Under the pieces are notes generated by a model. That model worked only from the letters and a program-made list of their open reading frames with translations. It was not told the DNA's origin and searched no databases. Below are positions 9,557 through 21,500 of a stretch of 64,000 bases of DNA, in pieces (within the stretch, counting starts at the first letter, position 1; every line of letters starts with the position of its first letter). Source of the stretch: Branchiostoma lanceolatum (taxonomy: Eukaryota; Chordata; Leptocardii; Amphioxiformes; Branchiostomatidae); assembly GCF_035083965.1 (NCBI RefSeq), contig NC_089728.1, positions 23,277,881 through 23,341,880 on the forward strand. The letters run 5' to 3'. Both the position numbers and the translations under genes were made by a program.

Positions 9557-12500
9557 ATGGCTTCTGATGACTCGGATGAGGACCTGGTGCTCCACGGAAC
9601 GCCCCTGGCCCCTCTGGAGGAAGGTACGTCTCTCAGCTGGACCTCTCCTTCATTCTAATAACAAACAACAGGTCTAGGTCATACGTTATAGCTCGAATGT
9701 AGCGTTAGCTAGAGAACCATAGAACCAAGACCATTTCGGGAGGGGGAGGGTGTTACGCGCCGATTTGAGGCACAAGACATGGTCACGTAAAAACTCAATA
9801 GTCCTCGAACGAAAGGCCAAATCATGCATATAAATGTGTCCTCGTAATGTCAAGACGTTCCTCAAGCCCCTGCAATAAAGCGGAGTATCTAAACTTCTCC
9901 AAGAAGCAAGATTTCTCGAGTTAAAGATGACACATTTTCCAAGGTTTTCCCTATGGTTTAAGTATTACACTCCGGACCAAGAACGCACCATATGGGGGTT
10001 TCGCGGCATGCGGTTTGAGGGCGACACTCCACTGTTTCCGGGTCACACTCAGCGTGACGGCAGAATACTGGCAAGACAAAGCAAAAGAAATGTTTCGTGT
10101 TGATTCTGATGACAGTTGACTGTGTTCGGGCGGGAAGCGCGCAAGGAGGCGGCCCACTGTAGTACACGTTTTAAAGTAACGTTAACGATGGCATTGTATA
10201 TAATGTTCTGGCACACTTTCTAGTTATACTGTTAAAATTTTTGGCTTTTATACCCTCCGAATTATAACTGAAAATCGTTCCATGGACAACGTTAAGATTG
10301 CATTATCAAACGGGTTATACCCGCCAACTAAATACAGGCTTGATACTGTTCTTTAGCAAAACTTCGTAAGTGTTCTATAACATACTTAAAATACTTTTCC
10401 GTTTCACGTCTGTGCCTATATGGGTGTACACACGCCCTTCAGAAGGCAAGGTTAAAATTGGGTATGACCCAATTCTAAAATGAAAACTTTTCGTTTGACA
10501 CCTGTGCCTATATGGGTATACACACGCCCTTGAGAAAGCAAGGTTGAAATTGGGTCAATGAAATGACCCAATTCTAAAAGGAAAACTTTCCGCCCTACGT
10601 CCGTGCCTATATGGGTGTACACACGCCCTTGAGAAGGCGAGGTTAATATTGGGTCAATGGAATATTTAATGACCCAATTCTAAAAGGAAAACTTTCCGTC
10701 CTACGTCCGTGCCTACATTGTTGTACACACGACCCTGAGAAAGCAAGGTTGAAATTGGGTCAATGAAATGACCCAATTCTAAAAGGAAAACCTTTTCGTC
10801 CTACGTCCGTGCCTACATGGGTGTAACGTTACACACGCCCTTGAGAAGGCGAGGTTGACATTGGGTCAATGGAATGACCCATTTCTAAAATGAAAACTTT
10901 TCCGTTTGACGCCTGTGCCTATATGGGTGTACAAATGACCTTGAGAAGCCAAGGTTGAAATTGGGTCAATGGAATGACCCAATTCTAAAATGAAAACTAT
11001 TCTGTTTGACGTCCGTACCTATATGGGTGTACACACGCCCTTGACAAAGCAAGGTTGAAAATTGGGTCAATGAAATGACCCAATTCTAAAAGGAAAACTT
11101 TCCGCCCTACGTCCGTGCCTATATGCGAGGTTAATATTGGGTCAATGGAATTATTAATGACCCAATTCTAAAAGGAAAACTTTCCGTCCTACGTCCGTGC
11201 CTACATTGTTGTACACACGACCTTGAGAAAGCAAGGTTGAAATTGGGTCGATGGAATGACCCGATTCTAAAATGAAAACTTTTACGTTTGACGCCCGTGC
11301 CTATATGGGTGAACACACGCCCTTGAGAATGAAGGTTGAATTGGGTCAATGAATTCTCAAATGAAAACTATTCTGTTTTACGTCCGTGCCTATATGGGTG
11401 TACACACGCGCTTGAGAAGCCAAGGTTGAAATTGGGTCAATGGAAAGACCCAATTCTAAAATAAAGTACTTTTCCGTTTGACGTCCGTGCCTATATTGGA
11501 GTACAGATGCCCTTGAGAAGCCAAGGTTGACATTGGGTCGATGGAATGACCCAATTCTATAATCAAAGACTTTTCCGTTTGACGTCCGTGTCTATATGGG
11601 AGTACACACGGCCCTGAGAAGCCAAGGTTGAAATTGGGTCAATGGAATGACCCAATTCTAAAATGAAAACTTTTCCGTTTGACGTCCGTGCATATATGGG
11701 AGTACACACGGCCCTGAGAAGCCAAGGTTGAAATTGGGTCAATGGAATGACCCAATTCTAAAATGAAAACTTTTACTTTGACGCCCGTGCCTATATGGGT
11801 GTACACACGCCCTTAAGCCGGCGTCAATATTCATGCGAGCGTCGGCCGAATTCGTAAATCGCCCAAAGCTCGCCGAATTTCAAAATCGCCCGAGCATATT
11901 TGGATCAACTTGATTTCTAAAAATCGACCGAAGCCCGCATAATCGACAGAATGTCGGCCGTCCTTCGGCCGAAAATACCCATTTGGAGCTCGCCGACACG
12001 TCGGCCGAGCTGAATTCTTGATTTGTGACGGGGGTTTAAGAAGGCAAGGTTGACATTGCGTCAATAGAACGAGGGCATTGTATATAATGTCCTAACACAC
12101 TTTCTAGTTTACACTGTTTTCAGCTCTTATACCCTGAACATCATAGCTAAGAGCGTTTCTTAAGAACGTTTAGAATTGCATTATTAAGCGGGTTCTATCC
12201 GCTAACTTAAGACGGGAAACTCTTGTTTGGAAAAGTTTGTAAGTTCTTTTCCATACGTGTGAGTTTTCATTGTTAGGAACTTACGGTCGTACACTATAAG
12301 GACGGAATGTTTTTTGCACTCTTAGTGGCTTTTGTGTAATTTATACCCATATAACCTACTTTCCAAGCAGAGGTCGTGGGGGAAGATTGACTTTTTTTAT
12401 CATATGCCTCGTTGGTTATACACCCACTTAGGACGGACTTTTATTTCCGAACTGTGGCGATCCTTTAAAGCGGTTTCAACTTTGCACTCTTAAGAGATTG

Positions 12501-15500
12501 TTTCTATATACTGGTCCAATTTCAACCTTGCATTCTACAGTTGTAAAGGGCGTGATCATACCCCTACAGGCACGGACGTAGGACGGAAAAGTTTTCATTT
12601 TAGAATTGGGTCATTCCATTGACCCAATTTCAACCTTGCCTTCTCAAGGGCGTGTCTACACCTATATAAGCACGGACGTCAAACGGAAAGTCTTTTATTT
12701 AATAAGAATTGGGTCATTCCATTGACCCAATGTCAACCTTGGCTTCTCAAGGGCGTGTGTACACCCATTTAGGCACGGACGTCAAACGGAAAGTCTTTTA
12801 TTTAAGAGTTGGGTCATTCCATTGACCCAATGTCAACCTTGCCTTCTCAATGGCGTGTGTACACCAATATAGGCACGGACGTCAAACGGAAAAGTTTTCA
12901 TTTTAGAATTGGGTCATTCCATTGACCCAATGTCAACCTTGGCTTCTCAAGGGCGTGTGTACACTCATATAGGCACGGACGTAGGACGGAAAAGTTTAAG
13001 TTTTAGAGTTTGGTCATTCCATTGACTCAATTTCAACCTTGCATTCTCAAGGGCGTGTGTACACCAACATAGGCACGGCGTAGGACAGAAAAGTCTTTGA
13101 TTATAGAATTGGGTCATTCCATTGACTCAATGTCAACCTTGGCTTCTCAAGGGCGTGTGTACACTAACATAGGCACGGCGTATGACAGAAAGGTCTTTAA
13201 TTATAGAATTGGGTAATTCCATAGACCCAATTTCAACTTTGGCTTCTCAATGTCGTGTGTACACCCATATAGGTACGGACGTCAAACGGAATGTTTTCAT
13301 TTTAGAATTGGGTCATTTCATTGACCCAATTTCAACCTTGCCCTCTCAAGGGCGTGTGTACACCAACATAGGCACGGACGTAGGACGGAAAAGTTTTCAT
13401 TATAGAATTTTGGGTCATTCCATTGACCCAATTTCAACCTTGCCTTTTCAAGGGCGTGTGTACACTCATATAGGCACGGACGTCGAACGGAAAAAGTTTT
13501 CATTATAGAATATTGGGTCATTCCATTGACCCAATGTCAACCTTGCCTTTTCAAGGCCGTGTGTACACCCATATAGGCACAGACGTCGAACGGAAAAAGT
13601 TTTCATTATAGAATTTTGGGTCATTCCATTGACCCAATGTCAACTTTGCCTTTTCAAGACCGTGTGTACACCAATATAGGCACGGACGTCGAACGGAAAA
13701 AGTTTTCATTATAGAATATTGGGTCATTCCATTGACCCAATGTCAACCTTGCCTTTTCAAGGCCGTGTGTACACCCATATAGGCACAGACGTCGAACGGA
13801 AAAAGTTTTCATTATAGAATTTTGGGTCATTCCATTGACCCAATGTCAACTTTGCCTTTTCAAGACCGTGTGTACACCAATATAGGCACAGACGTCGAAC
13901 GGAAAAGTTTTTATTATAGAATTGGGTCATTCCATTGACCCAATTTCAACCTTGGCTTCTCAGGGGCGTGTGTACACCCATATAGACACGGACGTCAAAC
14001 GGAAAAGTACTTCATTTTAGAATTGGGTCATTCCATTGACCCAATTTCAACCTTGTCTTCCCAGGGGCGTGTGTACACCCATATAGGTACGGACGTCAAT
14101 CGGAAACTGTTTTTATTTTAGCATTGGGTCATTCCATTGACCCAATTTCAAACTTGGCTTCTCAAGCGCGTGTGTACACCAACATAAGCACGGCGTAGGA
14201 CAGAAAAGTCTTTGATTTTAGAAACGGGTCATTCCATGGACCCAATTTCAACTTTGGCTTCTCAATGTAGTGTGTACACCCATATAGGTACGGACGTCAA
14301 ACGGAATGTTTTCATTTTAGAATTGGGTCATTCTATTGACCCAATTTCAACCTTGCCCTCTCAAGGGCGTGTGTACACCCATATAGGCACGGACGTAGGA
14401 CGGAAAAGTTTTCATTATAGAATTGGGTCATTCCATTGACCCAATGTCAACCTTGCCTTTTCAAGGGCGTGTGTACACCCATATAGGCACGGACGTCAAA
14501 CGGAAAAGTTTTCCTTTTTTTGATTTGGGTCATTCCATTGACCCAATGTTAACATTGCCTTCTCAAGGGCGTGCGTACACTCATATAGGCACGGACGTAA
14601 GACGGAAAAGTTTTGATTTTAGAATTGGGTCATTCCATTGACCCAATTTCAACCTTGCATTCTCAAGGGCGTGTGTACACTCATATAGGCACGGGCGTCA
14701 AACGGAAAAGTTTTCATTTTAGAATTGGGTCATTCCATTGACCCAATGTCAACCTTGGCTTCTCAAGGTCGTGTGTACACCTATATAGGCACGGGCGTCA
14801 AACGTAAAAGTTTTCATTTTAGAATTGGGTCATTCCATAGACCCAATTTCAACCTTGCTTCCTCAAGGGCGTGTGTACACCCATATAGGCACGGACGTCA
14901 AACGGAAAATCCTTTCATTTTAGAATTGGGTCTGCTTTCATGAAGGTTGCCTCCAGAGTGCCGAAGCCACCGTCTTCTTTGGGCTTCTCCAACTTTTCCC
15001 GGAACTCAGCCCTCTTAGTATGTCTCAACTGCTTCTGAGCATATACAAGCTTACCGCAGCGAGCACAGACACTTTTGGTGACGTATGCCCGGTAGGTGTC
15101 GTCTGTTTCGTACTGGGCACCCAGTAAGGATCAGTAAGGAGCCGGTTAATTTGCACTGCATGACAAATTATAAAATAAGAAAAGTATTCTAACATATCTT
15201 TGGATAGAACGTGGAGATTGACCACACTTCCGCGTTCGGCCGCAAGCCCTTCTGCTACGACCCGGAAGTAAATTACGCCTGATAATGCTGAAACGGTAGC
15301 ACGGAAACCCCCATGCAGTGCGAAATCTACGACAGAATTTAACACAAGAAGGCTCATTTGGGGCCAACTTTGAGTGTGCAAGTCTCGTTCGAAAATTATA
15401 TTTGGATCTCCAAGTGTATCGCAGGACCTTGGACAGCTTCTTGACATTACGGGGACACATTTATATGCATGATTTGGCCTTTCGTGCGAGATCTATTGAG

Positions 15501-18500
15501 TTTTTACGCGACCATGTCTTGTGCCTCAAATCGGCGCGTAACAAGGGGGGCTTGTTACCCATGTACCCATGGCATGGCCATGGGAAATGGCCACTGATCC
15601 TGTCAACAGTGCAATTTTTTTCTGCTACTGACAGGATCATCATCCTGTCAACAGTAGAAACTAGAGTTCCACGACCTCATACCTTTGCCAAATGATTTTA
15701 ACCTTTATGACTGACGTATTAGGAGTGTTCCTCATCAATCATAAATCATACCAGTCGATTGTCTTAAAATATAACATGTCCAAAGTATATTAACAAATTT
15801 ATCATCAATTATGCAAAGGAGGCCCTTATTAGCATAATGTTCACATTCACACAACGTCCCAATGCCACAAAGAAGGATTAAATGTATGAAATTGCCGTCT
15901 TTTGCCAGTGTGGAATAATAGAAGTTACTCATTAAGTATGCAAATAAGGCCCACATTTGCATATTTTCTATCTATCAACAGTCCTCTCTTCCTCAGTAAC
16001 AATTTGAATTGTCATATCATGGAACAAAGCGGATTTTTAAAGTTGCCTCATTTATTATGCAAATTAGAATCTGATTTGCATAATTATCGTCCAATCATAC
16101 TGAGCATCACAAAAACTATCCACATACCAAAAATCATGACCATCCATCAAGGCCATCTTGTTATAGTATTTTTGAATTAATTATGCAAATGAGGTCTTCA
16201 TTTGCATAGTTCATATCAATATTTCTCTCTTCCTCAGTTACATATGTCACATGTTTCAGAGTCCTATCATGGAATTTGGCGGATGTATAAACTTTCCTCA
16301 TTAATTATGCAAATTAGATACTGATTTGCATAAGACGTGTCTAATCATGTACATCATCACTCAAGCTATCTACCTACCAAAAATCATTACCATCCATCAA
16401 GCCCTTCTTGAGTTATTCCCTTTCAAAGTCAGACGCAAAACCTACTCCTGCAGTTCCAAAAAAGCCGCTAGGGGGCCCAAACCCATACCACTTACTCTCT
16501 GTCCAAAGATCTATCTACCACTCAAAAATAAGTTCCATAGCATGTCCAGAACACGAGATATCAAAACAGGAAGTTCCGCTGCAGTACCGTAAAAAGCCGC
16601 TAGGGGGCCCAAAATCTAATCGTTTTTAGGTCTCATCAAAACCTACCAACATACCAAATACCAAGACAATCCATCAAGGCATTCTCGAGTTATCCTGTGA
16701 CACTGCAAACAGACAAACAGACAAACGCTACCCTCTGCATAACCTTCTCGGCGAAGGTAAAAATTGCATCAGAGAGGTTTATAACCTAAGAAGCACAAAG
16801 AGCACCAACAACAAGAACAGAATCATATATGATGTCAGTGTTTCAAATTTTTCACCTGATGATTGTATTATATGACGTCAGTGTTCTAAAATTCAATCAT
16901 CAGGTGAAAAATTTGAAACACTGACGTCATATAATTCAATTCTCAGGTGAGAAGGCGTCAGCACGGAATAAGTTGCAAACTGTGGAAAATCCCAGAAATA
17001 TGACGGACTTATGTGAAACAATTTGAAGTAAGAATTTGACTTTGGAATATATTAAGCATAGCATAGAAAGATTTTCAACTTTTTGTGTAGCTTTCCTTTA
17101 AGGACCGGCGCCTGCAACTGTACCAGCTCAAAACATGTGTGTCACTCATTAAAGTGGTTTTCTGGGTATGAAAAACAAATTAGATTTGCCGTATTGTTGT
17201 TTCCTTCCTCAGATGCTCCTGTGAAGAAGCCTGTGAGTACAGAGGACCAGGTGGTGACTGACGGGCAGGGCAGGCGCAGGTTCCACGGAGCCTTCACAGG
17301 CGGCTTCTCCGCAGGCTACTACAACACTGTGGACACACCAGAAGGTAGGACAGGGGAACATCATGCACCATGTTAAAGATAGTATGACACCAAAATACAA
17401 CATTTTCTGATAATGTTCAACAACAATGATTATAGTAACATGAAAATAAGAATGCACATATTTGACAGACATGAAGCTACTCTCTGATTGGTTCTAACAA
17501 TACCTATAATTATTATTCTCCCATCAGTTGCACTGCTAATTGTGATTGACAGTCAGAATTTCCATTTTTTGAAAGTGCAGTAGTAATAAAATGACAACGG
17601 ATCATAGTGAAAAACACGAATAAAACCACCAGCAACATATCAAGACATACAGTTCAATGGCATCATTGTTCTGTATGCTGTGGATTGACACACATGTGTC
17701 TTTACCTGCAGGATGGACACCTGCCACGTTTGTGTCATTGTGTTTATGGCATCATTGTTCTGTATGCTGTTGATTGACACACATGTGTCTTTACCTGCAG
17801 GATGGACACCTGCCACGTTCATGTCATTGTGTTTATGGCATCATTGTTCTGTATGCTGTTGATTGACACACATGTGACTTTACCTGCAGGATGGACACCT
17901 GCCACGTTTGTGTCATTGTGTTTATGGCATCATTGTTCTGTATGCTGTTGATTGACACACATGTGTCTTTACCTGCAGGATGGACACCTGCCACGATTGT
18001 GTCATTGTGTTTATGGCATCATTGTTCTGTATGCTGTGGATTGACACACATGTGTCTTTACCTGCAGGATGGACACCTGCCACGTTTGTGTCATTGTGTT
18101 TATGGCATCATTGTTCTGTATGCTGTTGATTGACACACATGTGTCTTTACCTGCAGGATGGACACCTGCCACGTTTATGTCATTGTGTTTATGGCATCAT
18201 TGTTCTGTATGCTGTTGATTGACACACATGTGACTTTACCTGCAGGATGGACACCTGCCACGTTTGTGTCATTGTGTTTATGGCATCATTGTTCTGTATG
18301 CTGTTGATTGACACACATGTGTCTTTACCTGCAGGATGGACACCTGCCACGATTGTGTCATTGTGTTTATGGCATCATTGTTCTGTATGCTGTTGATTGA
18401 CACACATGTGTCTTTACCTGCAGGATGGACACCTGCCACGATTGTGTCATTGTGTTTATGGCATCATTGTTCTGTATGCTGTGGATTGACACACATGTGA

Positions 18501-21500
18501 CTTTACCTGCAGGATGGACACCTGCCACGTTTGTGTCATCCCGGAGCAGCAAGGCTGGCAAGGTGCAGCAGAGGCCAGAAGACTTCATGGACGATGAGGT
18601 GAATAGACAACAAACCTTAAAACATATGTACAAAAGTTACAACAATCTAAAGTATCTGTACATTGACATTAATAGAAAACAATCTTATTATCTACACTGC
18701 ACAACAAGGCTAGGGGTGGCTACCGGTACCCTGGACAGGAAAATTACTTTGACGCAGTACAAAATAACCTAAAACTCAGTGCATTAGTTTTGGTCTTGAA
18801 CCCAAGCCCCATTTTTGTTTCGTACTCTTTTATTTTTTTGACAGAGTTCAGCCATTTTCCCTCAAGACAAAGATATATCCAAATAAGGGCTGAACTGGAC
18901 TGGTGGCTTATGATATACCACTAGTAATTATCTCCATGAAAAATGGAGATACAGTTTTGGGTGTGTCTGTGTGTTTGTTTGTTTGTTTGTTTGTTTGTGT
19001 TTCCGCACTACTGTAGTCAGCATAACTCAAGAACCTCTTGATGGATTACAATGATATTTGGTATGTGGGCAGGTGTTGTGAAGCCGAAGTTCAAGGTCGA
19101 TTTTGGGCCCCCTGGTATGTGACCTTGGTACTGCAGCAGAACTTCAATTTTTGTATCTTATGACCTGGATGTACAACAACAAGGCACTCCCACCCCCCAG
19201 TGAGTCCCTGCCCCCGGGGGCCGACTTGCCCAGAAGGACTTGGGTTGCCCTGAACCGGGCAAGGGCAAAGGTGGCCAGGACAGGTGACAACCTGCTACGG
19301 TGGGGGAAGATCAACAGTGCAGCCTGCGGCTGCGGTGAGGACCCCCAAACCCTGCAACACCTGATGAACAGCTGCAGACTCTCCACATCTACCTGCACAG
19401 ACACGGACCTGCGGGAAGCTAACGAAGTTGCGCTGAGCTGGACTGAGATACATTGCGACAAGCTATGATGATGATGACCTGGATGTGCTGTGGTCTTGAT
19501 TTTTGGGTGGCAGATAGCTTGTGGTGTAATAAAGAAGTGGTGTAGGTTTGGGCCCCCTAGCAACTGCAGGGGCGTTTTTGTGCAAATCTTCTAAGGAGAA
19601 TAACTGAACAAAGGAACGACGGATTTCCTTGATATTTAGTATGCAGGTAGCTTAGATAGAGATGTACACAATGAAGTGCAAATTGTGCTAATTTGGACTT
19701 AATTTGCATAGCTAATGAGGAAAATCTATATTTGCAGTGTTTTCCATTATCAGACTCAAATACATGTAACGTATGTAGTTTTTGGAAAGTGGATCATCAA
19801 CAGATACCAATTATGCAAATAAATTCCTAATTTGCATAATTAATGCAAAACACCATTTCTCATCTAATTGGAAAATTATAGGACTGTCAATATGGTTCTT
19901 AGTATGAAGGTAGCTTAGACAGAGATATACGTAATGAAGTGCAAATTATGCTAATTGTGACTTAATTTGCATAGCTAATGAGGAAATCAATATTTGCAGT
20001 GTTTTCCATTATCAGACTCAAATACATGTAACATATGTAGTTTATGGAAAGTGGAGCATCAACAGATACCAATTATGCAAATAGATCCCTAATTTGCATG
20101 ATATATGCAAAAACACCATAATTCATCTAATTGGAAAATTATAGGACTATTAATATTGCAACATGTGTAAGTTAGATAAATGTGTTTATGACCAAGCATA
20201 TATTATGCAAATGTGTAAGTCATTTGCATGAATAGAATTGTTCATGGAGATATGAGGTCGTGGAACTCTTGTTTATAACAAGATCAGGTCCAGGTCTAAT
20301 CAAGATCAGGTCTTGGTACAACTGTGGATGAATGTCTTACTTGGAACATACAAAGCAGGGTGCAAAATACTTTTTTGAGCCAGGTTGCCCATGTTGCAAC
20401 CTAGGGCAAATGCTAGGTTGCACATCCAAATTTCAGGTTGCTCCAGCAACATTCACCAATTTCATCAAATTAAGCTCGTATGTAGCATATAATACTACTA
20501 ATATTTCAAAATATAAATTAGATTGTATTGTGTTCCCATTGACCTAACAACATCTTGTTTAGCGGAGGGCAGTGTGTTTTCCACTTTTTCAGCTCAAATT
20601 CCACGATCTATGAAGGGTTTTGGATGGTTTAAAACGAAAAAGGGTTGATTTCTTTGTTTCAATTGAAGATTTACTGAATTTTATGTGAGTGACACTGTGT
20701 TTTTGTGAGCTTCCAGGGCTCCGATTGAGATCTTTGGCTCAAAATATAAGGTTGCACACTGCGCTACCTGGGTTTGGAATTAATTTGCACCAACCGAAAT
20801 ATTGTTGCACTGTGCAACGTGCAACCAGGTATTTTGCACCCTGCAAAGATAACTTTAAAAAAAATGGCCAGGTCCCTTGGAATGATCGAAAGGTGTGCAA
20901 CATGGACCAGACACTCTTAAAAATGGTAATTGAAAGACTTACATTCACTTATATGGACTATTGTAGCCCTGTTTGGTCAAGCACTACAAAAAGAAACATT
21001 AAGTCCCTACATATAGTGCAAAACAAAGCTACACGTTTGCTGGAGCTGAAACCATAATTGTGGAAGCCTGTGAAGTAGACTATTGTTGAACACAATGACC
21101 ACCCTGTACAGAATTGTTTTCACTAATGAACCTGTATGCCTCAGGAGCAGACTGTGTTCTGTCAGCAAACAGCATTAGTACAGAACACGGTTTGCTTCCA
21201 AGCCGACCTTAAGATTAGCTAAACCTAAGAAAAATGCTGCGAAGAAACCATTTATGTACAGCGCTGCCTCAGTATGGAATCAGCTCCCACTAGAACTGCA
21301 GACCACCCTTCTGTACAAACTTAGACTCTGTGAGCAGTTATCATAATCTTCAATTAGCTGTATTTCTAATGATCTGTAACTACCAGTAATTAATGTACAT
21401 ACGTTATATTGTCATGTTGTTCGTTATGTAGTCATTGTCACTATGTCTTGTTGTGTCTACTGTATCTATTGTTATGTCTACTAAGAAGTCCAGGAAGACT

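Larger units (their letters stand above)
9751..15543. mobile_element. Foldback-like element of about 5.8 kb in GPATCH1 intron 1
   Basis: The outer ends are inverted copies. 9,751-9,857 (starting TGTTACGCGCCGATTTGAGG) matches the reverse complement of 15,437-15,543 closely over about 105 bp. Inside lie two tandem arrays of the same roughly 100-bp unit in opposite orientations (10,420-11,815 and 12,560-14,935). A central spacer shares a 160-bp block, starting GCATTGTATATAATGT, with the left side (10,191 and 12,072). Long inverted termini made of tandem repeats are the hallmark of foldback elements, as in Drosophila FB and sea urchin TU. No transposase frame and no clear target duplication were found. 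Confidence 0.6.

Noticed and set aside
9238-9567. 109-codon + strand frame overlapping the GPATCH1 start
   Set aside because: It lies in the 5' flank in another frame and does not match the family. The conserved [10 protein letters not shown] start at 9,557 is preferred.
10420-14935. Possible CRISPR array
   Set aside because: Units are contiguous tandem repeats without unique spacers, in an animal intron.
15025-15447. 140-codon - strand frame
   Set aside because: It spans the foldback arm, then reads the exon-like fragment in the wrong frame. The better frame is listed as the captured fragment.
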